NCBI GenBank assembly: GCA_947569225.1
Contig: CANORX010000053.1
Span: forward strand, 1 to 6,735
Direction of reading: 5' to 3'
DNA length: 6,735 nucleotides
Source of the DNA: an uncultured Clostridia bacterium
GTDB lineage: Bacteria > Bacillota_I > Bacilli_A > RF39 > UBA660
The position numbers were made by a program, and so were the translations under genes. The notes beneath the pieces are model-generated. The model worked only from the letters and a program-made list of their open reading frames with translations, was not told the origin of the DNA and did not search any database. Within the stretch, counting starts at the first letter, position 1, and each line of letters starts with the position of its first letter. Below, piece after piece: positions 1 to 5,407 of the stretch.

Positions 1-427
1 ATCTTCTAGTGTGAATTATGTGGTAGGAAATACTGAGTTAAAAGAAGAGATTAAAAAAATAAAAGATGATGATTATTTTAGTGAAGAGATAATAGGGTTA
101 CTTTCTATTTGTTATTATCCTAATCAAAATAAAAAAGTTTTTAATGAATTTATGTTAAATATTATATATAAAATTAGAGAGAGTTTTGCTTTGTTTCCAA
201 AAAAGTTTCATAAGGGGAGTGAAAAAAGTTTAAATTATTATAAGGATAATTATTATAGTTTTGAAAAAGCTTTTTTAGAATTTTTAAATGGAAGATATAG
301 ATGTTTTAGGGAAGAAGAAGAGGTTTATAAAGTGAAAACACTTTTAAAGATTGCTAATAATTATATTTTAATGTATGAGGCTTCAAGAGATAATAGTATA
401 GTATGGCGTATTAAAAAATTAAGATAA
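1..427 (+). CDS. Ankyrin-array paralog 1, C-terminal part (5' end outside window)
   Basis: This is the 3' end of a gene that begins upstream of the window. The reading frame is open from base 2 and starts with Ser-Ser-Ser-Val-Asn-Tyr. The same residues occur in the middle of the two following paralogs (LSSSVNY), so the GTG at 11 is an internal Val codon and not a start. The visible ~140 residues match the C-terminal domain of the next gene: an ELKE segment, a D-D/E-DY stretch, an LLSICYY motif, a DNYYS motif and a basic tail ending in KKLR. This C-terminal domain is not one I recognise. It is charged, rich in Lys, Glu, Tyr and Asn, and has no signal peptide or membrane segment, so it is probably cytosolic. 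Any ankyrin repeats would lie upstream and cannot be seen. The next gene follows after 26 nt, suggesting co-transcription. Function is unknown. Confidence 0.8.
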   Translation, partial: SSSVNYVVGNTELKEEIKKIKDDDYFSEEIIGLLSICYYPNQNKKVFNEFMLNIIYKIRESFALFPKKFHKGSEKSLNYYKDNYYSFEKAFLEFLNGRYRCFREEEEVYKVKTLLKIANNYILMYEASRDNSIVWRIKKLR

Positions 428-439
428 GTATTTATTTGT

Positions 440-446
440 GAGGTGA
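440..446 (+). promoter_or_regulatory. Ribosome binding site fixing a TTG start
   Basis: GAGGTGA lies 7 nt before the TTG at 454. The encoded N-terminus (MKISR) is the same as that of the downstream paralog, which starts on ATG. Together these support TTG as the real start. Confidence 0.7.
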
Positions 447-453
447 GTGGGTT

Positions 454-1473
454 TTGAAAATAAGTAGAAATTTAAAAGATAAATTAAGATATTCTATGTT
501 AGTTAATGTAAAGTATAAAAAATTTGTGATGGAAGTTATAAATAGTAATAATATTAATTTACAGAATTCTACTGGTAGAACTTTGCTTCATTTTTATTCT
601 CATAATATGCAATTAGTTGCTATGTTACTTAAAGAAGGGGCTAACCCTGATATAATGGATAGGGATTCTTTTACTCCATTAATGGAAGCTATTATAAATC
701 GTAATTGGGGTGTAGTTAAGTTATTAATTCAAAGTGGGGCTAATTTGTATATTAAGAATTTAAATGGGGAGTCTTCTTTTGATTTAATAGTTAAATATAT
801 AGAGGAGTCTTTTAATGAAATTAAAGAGAATGTGGAAAAATCTTGTTTTTTAGAGGAAGATTTGTATTATATTAAGACTATTATAAGTTTAATAAAAGAT
901 ATTGGTTTGTTGTCAATGGATGAGTATTCAGATTTTGTTTCTTCGATTTATAGTATTAGTTATGAGTATATAAAATTAGAATTTGTTTATAAGGAAAGAA
1001 GTGAACTTTTATATTTTTTGAAGAGTGACGAATATGATAGGACTTTTATAAATGATTTTATAAAGAATGATTTAGAAACTTTATCTTCTAGCGTTAATTA
1101 TGTAGTAGGTTATGAAGAGTTAAAAGAAACGTTAGAAAAATATAAAGATGAAGATTATGTTTGTGAAGAGATTTTTCTATTACTGTCTATTTGTTATTAT
1201 TCTAATGAACATAAAAAAATTTTTAATAGGCAAATGTTACAAATATTAATTAAGTTAAAAGAGGTTCTTAATTATCCTTTTGAAAACTCAGAATATTTTA
1301 GGGATAATTATTATAGTCTTAACAATAATATATATGAGTTGTTAGTAGGTAAATATAAATGTTTTAAAAATGAAGACCAAGTGCGTGAGGTTTATGAAGC
1401 AAGAGATAAATTAAGAATATTAATTAAAATGAATGATTTTTCAGTAAATAAGAGGCCTTATGAAAATAAGTAG
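454..1473 (+). CDS. Ankyrin-repeat protein (array paralog 2)
   Basis: This 339-residue protein starts on TTG. Two ankyrin repeats are visible at about residues 41-70 and 72-103. They carry TLLH and TPLMEAI helix starts and the finger motifs KEGANPDI and QSGANLYI. A partial third repeat, opening with NGESSFDLI, runs from about 104 to 117. The remaining ~220 residues form a charged, probably helical domain shared with the neighbouring paralogs, including LSMDEYSDFVSSIY, SDEYDRTFINDFIKND and LLSICYY. There is no signal peptide or membrane span, so it is probably cytosolic. Ankyrin repeats usually bind other proteins; the partner here is unknown. The stop codon overlaps the next gene by 14 nt, so translation of the two is probably coupled. 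It shares long identical DNA runs with the next gene. Ankyrin folding is fairly sure; the C-terminal domain is unrecognised. Confidence 0.85.
   Translation: MKISRNLKDKLRYSMLVNVKYKKFVMEVINSNNINLQNSTGRTLLHFYSHNMQLVAMLLKEGANPDIMDRDSFTPLMEAIINRNWGVVKLLIQSGANLYIKNLNGESSFDLIVKYIEESFNEIKENVEKSCFLEEDLYYIKTIISLIKDIGLLSMDEYSDFVSSIYSISYEYIKLEFVYKERSELLYFLKSDEYDRTFINDFIKNDLETLSSSVNYVVGYEELKETLEKYKDEDYVCEEIFLLLSICYYSNEHKKIFNRQMLQILIKLKEVLNYPFENSEYFRDNYYSLNNNIYELLVGKYKCFKNEDQVREVYEARDKLRILIKMNDFSVNKRPYENK
910..1071 (+). repeat. Highly conserved segment of the tandem array, copy in paralog 2
   Basis: Bases 910-952 are identical to 1925-1967 (43 bp), and bases 1015-1071 are identical to 2030-2086 (57 bp). 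The two copies are 1015 bp apart with no net indel. Shorter identical runs at 620-644 and 671-693 match 1635-1659 and 1686-1708 at the same offset. The direct repeat lies inside coding sequence and encodes the LSMDEYSDFVSSIY and SDEYDRTFINDFIKND blocks. Confidence 0.9.
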
Positions 1474-2245
1474 AGAGTTAAATGATATGTTGAAAGTAAG
1501 TTTAAAATATTGCCATCAAAAGTATAGGTATTTGTTTTTAAATGTCATAGTTAAGAAAAATCTTAATTTTCAAAATTTAAAGGGAGAATCTTTATTACAT
1601 TACTCTTCTACAGTAAATGATATTCATTTAGTTTCTATGTTACTTAAAGAAGGGGCTAATCCTGATATAAAGAATCAAAAGTCAGTTACTCCATTAATGG
1701 AAGCTATTTCTAATCATAACTGGGATGTTGTTAGGGTGTTAATACAAGGTGGAGCAGATTTGTATATTAATAATTTAAAAGGAGAGTCTTCTTTTGATTT
1801 AATTCTAGAGTATGTTAAAAATACTTTTGAAGTGATTAGAGAAAGAGTTGATAATTTAAATTTTTTTAATATTGATGTTTATAAGATTAAATCTATGATA
1901 GATTTGATAAAAGAGATAGGTTTATTGTCAATGGATGAGTATTCAGATTTTGTTTCTTCGATTTATAAATTATGTTATGATTATATGAAATTAGAGTTAT
2001 TTTGTCATAGTTATAGTCTTCTTTTGGAATTTTTGAAGAGTGACGAATATGATAGGACTTTTATAAATGATTTTATAAAGAATGATATAGAAGATTTGTC
2101 TTCTAGTGTTAATTATATAGAAGGCTTTAAAGAGTTAAAAGAAAGATTAGAAAAAATAGAGGATGATGACTATGTTAGTAATTATATTTTAAGGTTACTT
2201 TCTAGTTGTTATTATTCTAAGAGTGTTAAAAAGCTTATAATGTAA
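1460..2245 (+). CDS. Ankyrin-repeat protein (array paralog 3), C-terminally truncated
   Basis: This 261-residue protein starts at ATG 1460 with AAGAGG just upstream (spacing 4 nt). It overlaps the end of the preceding gene by 14 nt in another frame. It opens with MKISREL like its neighbour. Ankyrin repeats lie at about 41-72 and 74-105, with KEGANPDI and QGGADLYI fingers, and a partial third begins with KGESSFDLI. The shared C-terminal domain follows but stops shortly after its SSCYYSK motif. The neighbouring paralogs continue for about 90 more residues. In the +1 frame the sequence after Lys-Lys reads AYNVIFFIIL before a stop, which loosely resembles the FN..ML.I. stretch of the paralogs. 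The simplest reading is a frameshift or truncation at the array's end, next to the retron. It may be a degraded copy or a functional short form. The molecular role is unknown. Confidence 0.8.
   Translation: MKISRELNDMLKVSLKYCHQKYRYLFLNVIVKKNLNFQNLKGESLLHYSSTVNDIHLVSMLLKEGANPDIKNQKSVTPLMEAISNHNWDVVRVLIQGGADLYINNLKGESSFDLILEYVKNTFEVIRERVDNLNFFNIDVYKIKSMIDLIKEIGLLSMDEYSDFVSSIYKLCYDYMKLELFCHSYSLLLEFLKSDEYDRTFINDFIKNDIEDLSSSVNYIEGFKELKERLEKIEDDDYVSNYILRLLSSCYYSKSVKKLIM
1925..2086 (+). repeat. Highly conserved segment of the tandem array, copy in paralog 3
   Basis: This is the partner of 910-1071. The 57-bp block at 2030-2086 and the 43-bp block at 1925-1967 are base-for-base identical to the earlier copy, including synonymous positions. 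The flanking codons (for example 1968-2029) have diverged strongly. Such patchy identity suggests gene conversion or very strong local constraint. Confidence 0.9.
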
Positions 2246-2260
2246 TTTTTTTTATTATCC

Positions 2261-2289
2261 TTTAATTTACTTTGTTTATGTGTTATTAT
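2261..2289 (+). promoter_or_regulatory. Candidate promoter of the retron
   Basis: An extended -10 element, TG-T-TATTAT, occupies 2281-2289. A weak -35 candidate, TTTAAT, sits at 2261-2266 with a 17-nt spacer. Transcription would begin near 2295, within or at the edge of the a1 repeat that begins at 2291, as expected for a retron RNA. The -35 matches the consensus poorly, so the call rests on the extended -10 and its position. Confidence 0.45.
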
Positions 2290-2290
2290 G

Positions 2291-2459
2291 TTTATAGGAG
2301 TAGTGAAATGGATTTAGTCCTACTTTAGCGAGTCGTTAAGGGATTTATATTAGTTATGGTTAATAATAAAAATACTTCAATTAACTTTTCTACATTTCAT
2401 GTAGGCGCGTGGCTTATAGTTAATTTACGTATTTTGATATCTTTTAGTACTCTTATGGA
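2291..2459 (+). ncRNA. Retron msr-msd non-coding RNA (candidate)
   Basis: This would be the template and primer RNA for the reverse transcriptase that follows. Bases 2291-2308 can pair with 2442-2459 in 17 of 18 positions (G-U allowed, one G-G mismatch), like retron a1/a2 end repeats. TTTAGCGAG at 2324-2332 holds the AGC context of known branch sites, as I recall it for Ec86, so G2328 is the likely branching guanosine. An A/U-rich msr-type hairpin pairs 2344-2352 with 2361-2370 (one bulged A, 8-nt loop). The msd-type hairpin has AAAATAC (2369-2375) pairing with GTATTTT (2429-2435), then a 3x3 internal loop, AATTAACT (2379-2386) pairing with AGTTAATT (2418-2425), and an apical hairpin CTACAT-TTC-ATGTAG at 2390-2404. 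Unusually, 14-19 nt separate a1 from the AGC, so the exact branch site is uncertain; G2318 is an alternative. The structure was folded by eye. Confidence 0.8.
2369..2435 (+). ncRNA. msd hairpin (region likely copied into msDNA)
   Basis: Nested perfect inverted repeats of 7 bp (2369-2375 with 2429-2435) and 8 bp (2379-2386 with 2418-2425) enclose a terminal 6-bp hairpin (2390-2395 with 2399-2404). The 3' side carries an unpaired GC-rich stretch, GCGCGTGGC at 2405-2413, which stands out in this AT-rich setting. This long hairpin just upstream of the a2 repeat is the usual layout of a retron msd. The ends of the cDNA cannot be determined by reading. Confidence 0.7.
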
Positions 2460-2462
2460 GGG
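2457..2462 (+). promoter_or_regulatory. RT ribosome binding site overlapping the a2 repeat
   Basis: GGAGGG precedes the ATG at 2470 by 7 nt. Its first three bases (2457-2459) are the distal end of the a2 repeat and would pair with 2291-2293 when the retron RNA folds. RNA folding could therefore reduce RT translation. Confidence 0.75.
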
Positions 2463-2469
2463 ATAATAA

Positions 2470-3420
2470 ATGTGGAAATATGTTAATAAAGATATGTCTA
2501 ATCAGTTTTTGTTATCTCTTCATTTATTAAATAATGTAAGTGATAAAGAATATATAAGAAAGATTTATTCTATTAGTAATAATATAAATAGTAATTATAA
2601 GGTTTTTAAAGTTAAAAAGAATAGAGGAGGATATAGGATTATTTGTGCTCCAAGTGATACTTTAAAGCATATTCAAAGAAGAATTTTAGAAGTTATTCTC
2701 AATAATAAGAGTACTACTAAGTATGCTACTGCATATAAAAAGGGGTTAAGTATTAGAGATAATGCAGTGATGCACTCGAATAAGAAGATTATTTTAAAGT
2801 TAGATATTAAAGATTTTTTTCAAAGTATTACTTTTGCTCAGGTGTATAGTAGTTGTTTTTCTTTAGCTTATTTTCCTAAAAGTGTTGGTGTTCTTTTGAC
2901 TTATTTAGTTACTTATAATGATTATTTGCCTCAGGGTGCACCTACAAGCGCGTGTATTTCTAATTTAGTTATGAGGGATTTTGATAATGAAGTTGGAAGT
3001 TTTTGTGAAGAGTTAGGTATTGTTTATACAAGGTATTCTGATGATATGACGTTTTCTGGTGATTTTGATTATAAGTTAGTTATAAACTATGTTAAGAAGA
3101 AGTTAAAGTTGTTAGGTATGGAACTTAACTATGATAAAGTTTTAGTCGTTAAGAATAATTGTAGGCAAATTGTTACAGGTATAGTTGTTAATGAAGCTGT
3201 ACAAGTGACAAGTGCTTATAGGAAGAAGTTAAGGCAAGAGATGTATTATATTAAAAAGTATGGTTTTAAGTCACATGTAGATAGATTAAGACTAGATGAG
3301 AAAAGTTATTTTAATGTTTTATATGGGAAAATACTTTATGTTTTACAAGTAAATAGTTTGGATTCTGAGTTTATGGCTTATAAAAAATTTTTAGATGAGT
3401 GTGGTGGGTATTTATGTTAG
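2470..3420 (+). CDS. Retron reverse transcriptase
   Basis: This 316-residue RNA-directed DNA polymerase would copy the msd part of the preceding RNA, priming from the 2'-OH of an internal guanosine to give branched msDNA. Motifs appear in the expected order: GGYRIICAP (about 53-61); the retron-specific NAxxH as NAVMH (98-102); LDIKDFF (111-117) with catalytic Asp112; QGAPTS (155-160); the catalytic YSDD box (189-192, in YTRYSDDMTFSG); VTG (235-237), the other retron hallmark; and a thumb segment LYGKILYVLQVN (about 284-295). The length is normal for retron RTs (about 300-400 residues). There is no maturase or endonuclease domain, which argues against a group II intron enzyme. The start is set by GGAGGG 7 nt upstream. 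The stop overlaps the start of the metallopeptidase gene, indicating one operon. Substrate specificity for the upstream RNA is inferred from adjacency. Confidence 0.95.
   Translation: MWKYVNKDMSNQFLLSLHLLNNVSDKEYIRKIYSISNNINSNYKVFKVKKNRGGYRIICAPSDTLKHIQRRILEVILNNKSTTKYATAYKKGLSIRDNAVMHSNKKIILKLDIKDFFQSITFAQVYSSCFSLAYFPKSVGVLLTYLVTYNDYLPQGAPTSACISNLVMRDFDNEVGSFCEELGIVYTRYSDDMTFSGDFDYKLVINYVKKKLKLLGMELNYDKVLVVKNNCRQIVTGIVVNEAVQVTSAYRKKLRQEMYYIKKYGFKSHVDRLRLDEKSYFNVLYGKILYVLQVNSLDSEFMAYKKFLDECGGYLC
3403..3408 (+). promoter_or_regulatory. Ribosome binding site for the metallopeptidase, inside the RT gene
   Basis: GGTGGG lies 5 nt before the ATG at 3414, within the last RT codons. It favours ATG 3414 over the in-frame GTG at 3399, which has no purine-rich site at a suitable distance. 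Confidence 0.6.
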
Positions 3421-5153
3421 GTTCTTTTGTGATAGATAGAGATAGTAATTCAGTTATTTGTTTGTTTTTAGATAATAATAATATAAGTGCAATAGGCGTT
3501 AAAGATGATAAAGTAATAGATGTAAGTAGTAGTTTTTTAGATGTTTTTAAGTTTTTTAATTTAAGTGAAGATTATATGGTAGCCAATTCTTATGAAGGCT
3601 ATGAAGTTAAGCTTGATAGGGTTACAGGGTTATATCATTATTTTAAAGATAATAAAGAGGATATTCATATGTTATTTTGTATGAATGGAAGTAATGCTAC
3701 TATGCTTAGCGGGGATAAGAATAATTCTAAAGGTAATATGAGAAAATATTGTTTTAGAAATGTTTGTATAGTGCTTTCAGAGTTGTTTTTGGGAAGTCTT
3801 ATTGCTTTTAATATTGTTTTTAGTGAAAATAATGTGTCAGTTCCTTTAAATTTTTCTAATATTCATCAGGGCGCTATGGAAGTGTTAGATGTAAATAATC
3901 ATTTAATAGATAAAGATATGATTAGGAATTATATTTTTAATTCTAAGAATATTAATAGTTTAAAGGTTAAGATGTTTTTGTATAATTCTGAGTTTTTAGA
4001 TAAGGTTTTACCATGCTATGATAATACTCCATTATCTATTTTATCTAGATTTAGACACTCTAATATAGGTGCAGCTCCTTTTAATGAAGAAGACACGTAT
4101 ATGTTTGATATTTATAATGCAGTTGGTTATTATAGTTTTGATCATTTGCTTCATGTTAAAGATTTTGATGAGGCTAATTTTGATGTTCAAAGTGAGAAAG
4201 CTAGAATTTTAGGACATGAACTTGTTCATTTGTATCAGGCTTATAGTGATAAGTATTCTTTAATACATGAAGCTATAGCTGAAACAGTTAATCAAGAGTT
4301 CTTTTTTAAGAATGGTAAGTGTGGTTATGAATCGGCCTACGGGAAAGAGATTATTATGCTTAAGGTGCTAATGGAAATTATAGGGCCAGAGGCTATTTGG
4401 GATACTAGTTTTAGGTTTAATAGTACTATGTTAGAAGATGAGGTCAGAGATTATTTAAGTAGTCAAGAGCTTAAAGATTTTAATTATATTTTAGGTTTGC
4501 ATCCTGTTTATGATAGTGAAGAGTTAGCTACTAAATACGATAGGCTAGAAGAAATTTTAGATATTTTATATTTTAATAAGTTTGGTGTAGAAATAGAAAG
4601 TGACGCTCTTATTAATGCTATTCGTGAGGGAGAAGAGGTTAATCGTCCGTATTTTTGTGATAGTTTGATAGAGAATAGTCAGAGTTATTATACTAAACGT
4701 GAGTCTTTAAGTTTAAAAGATGCTTTTGATAAGGGGTATATTAGTGTTGTTAAGAAGGAAAGTATTAGTAGGAATCAGTATTTTGATTCTAATTATGGAA
4801 AAGATTATGCTAAATTTATAGGTGGAGAGAATATTAGAGAAGATATAAAAGAGTTTGTTATGGAAGTTGTAGATTCTAAGTTAGCAGGTAGTGTTGTTTT
4901 GGAAGACGGTAGGGAGTTTACTGTTGATGAAGCAGTTGATTTAAATTATGTTAAGGTTTCATTTTATATGCAAATTCCTACTAGTATAGAAACTTATTTG
5001 TTAGATGATAATAAGGATAGTTATAGTATTTTTCCTTTAATTCCTGGTGCTTATGTAGATTATAATTCTAATACTTTTAAGTGTAATGAGAGTTATTATG
5101 AGGTTATTTCTATTAAAGAGAAGTTTAATGGTAATGGTATAAAGTTTTCTTAA
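3414..5153 (+). CDS. Putative membrane-anchored zinc metallopeptidase, candidate retron effector
   Basis: This 579-residue protein is of a family I do not recognise. Residues 1-115 form an N-terminal domain with no known motif. Residues 116-136 (N-VCIVLSELFLGSLIAF-NIVF) are one hydrophobic stretch preceded by Arg/Lys, so a single-pass Nin-Cout anchor is plausible, although Glu123 lies inside it. A gluzincin-like centre follows: GHELVH (H268, E269, H272) gives two zinc-ligand His and the catalytic Glu. HEAIAE (285-290) supplies a candidate third ligand, E286 or E290. Residues 300-360 fit the helical part of such peptidases (YGKEIIMLKVLMEIIGPE). Two short similar motifs, LKDAFDKGYISV (434-445) and VDEAVDLNYVKV (504-515), occur near the C-terminus. 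The gene overlaps the RT stop by 7 nt, implying coupled translation and a shared role. Peptidase activity is well supported by motif; substrate, side of the membrane and effector role are inferred. A start at GTG 3399 would add five residues. Confidence 0.8.
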   Translation: MLGSFVIDRDSNSVICLFLDNNNISAIGVKDDKVIDVSSSFLDVFKFFNLSEDYMVANSYEGYEVKLDRVTGLYHYFKDNKEDIHMLFCMNGSNATMLSGDKNNSKGNMRKYCFRNVCIVLSELFLGSLIAFNIVFSENNVSVPLNFSNIHQGAMEVLDVNNHLIDKDMIRNYIFNSKNINSLKVKMFLYNSEFLDKVLPCYDNTPLSILSRFRHSNIGAAPFNEEDTYMFDIYNAVGYYSFDHLLHVKDFDEANFDVQSEKARILGHELVHLYQAYSDKYSLIHEAIAETVNQEFFFKNGKCGYESAYGKEIIMLKVLMEIIGPEAIWDTSFRFNSTMLEDEVRDYLSSQELKDFNYILGLHPVYDSEELATKYDRLEEILDILYFNKFGVEIESDALINAIREGEEVNRPYFCDSLIENSQSYYTKRESLSLKDAFDKGYISVVKKESISRNQYFDSNYGKDYAKFIGGENIREDIKEFVMEVVDSKLAGSVVLEDGREFTVDEAVDLNYVKVSFYMQIPTSIETYLLDDNKDSYSIFPLIPGAYVDYNSNTFKCNESYYEVISIKEKFNGNGIKFS

Positions 5154-5157
5154 GGTG

Positions 5158-5187
5158 TTTACATGTAATCTATAAGTATGTTATAAT
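5158..5187 (+). promoter_or_regulatory. tyrS promoter
   Basis: The -35 box is TTTACA (5158-5163). The -10 box is a perfect TATAAT (5182-5187) with an upstream TGT extension, and the spacer is 18 nt. It begins 4 nt after the metallopeptidase stop codon. Transcription would start near 5194, just before the T-box Stem I. Confidence 0.85.
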
Positions 5188-5193
5188 TTATTC

Positions 5194-5389
5194 GTTAGTC
5201 ATTTGAGGAAATGGATTAGTTTTAAATTATTTTTTAGAGAGTTAGTGGTGGTGTGAACTAATAAAGGTTTAAAATGAAGTTACACATTTTTTAGATTAAA
5301 TCGGTTATGCGTTATAGTTTGAAGTGTATAGAAATATAAATTAAGGTGGTACCGCGGGCTTATGTTCGTCCTTTGGTTATCACTTTTTT
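5194..5389 (+). promoter_or_regulatory. T-box riboswitch, tyrosine-specific, controlling tyrS
   Basis: This leader senses uncharged tRNA-Tyr and switches between antitermination and termination. The distal Stem I signature AGAGAG...GTGGTGGTGTGAA lies at about 5236-5257. Lower Stem I can pair TTTTAAA (5220-5226) with TTTAAAA (5268-5274). The specifier is TAC (5281-5283), a Tyr codon, flanked by GAAGT and ACA. The T-box core AAGGTGGTACCGCG is at 5343-5356. Its TGGT bulge fits the ACCA end of a tRNA with discriminator A, as in tRNA-Tyr. The specifier agrees with the gene downstream. Stem II/III details were not resolved. Confidence 0.93.
5343..5389 (+). terminator. T-box intrinsic terminator (alternative to antiterminator)
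   Basis: GTGGTACC (5346-5353) pairs with GGTTATCAC (5375-5383) with one bulged base, and the stem extends through AAG with the following T run. A small inner stem GGGC/GTCC lies between. A run of six T follows (5384-5389). Formation of this stem uses the T-box bases and so excludes the antiterminator. Confidence 0.85.
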
Positions 5390-5407
5390 GTTTTGGAGGG
5401 ATTATTT

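Noticed and set aside
11..427. GTG at 11 as a true gene start giving a 138-aa protein
   Set aside because: The frame is open to the window edge, and the residues before GTG (Ser-Ser-Ser) match the interior of both paralogs, so this is a partial gene.
910..2086. The direct repeats as a mobile element or CRISPR
   Set aside because: They lie in frame within paralogous genes, are about 1 kb apart, and have no terminal inverted repeats or regular short spacing.
2236..2241. TATAAT at the end of ankyrin gene 3 as the retron promoter
   Set aside because: No acceptable -35 box lies 16-18 nt upstream, and it is about 50 nt before the a1 repeat. The extended -10 at 2281-2289 fits better.
2245..2254. 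T run after the ankyrin array as an intrinsic terminator
   Set aside because: No stem-loop of useful length lies immediately before the T run.
3399..3413. GTG 3399 as the metallopeptidase start
   Set aside because: No suitable ribosome site precedes it, while GGTGGG is well placed for ATG 3414. It remains possible but less likely.
2470..3420. RT as a group II intron maturase, DGR or CRISPR-linked RT
   Set aside because: The protein is short, has no maturase or endonuclease domain, and carries the retron NAxxH and VTG motifs. No template repeat, variable region, cas gene or CRISPR array is visible.
5393..5407. TTG 5393 as the tyrS start
   Set aside because: It overlaps the GGAGGG ribosome site, which fits ATG 5408, and the enzyme family normally begins near that Met.
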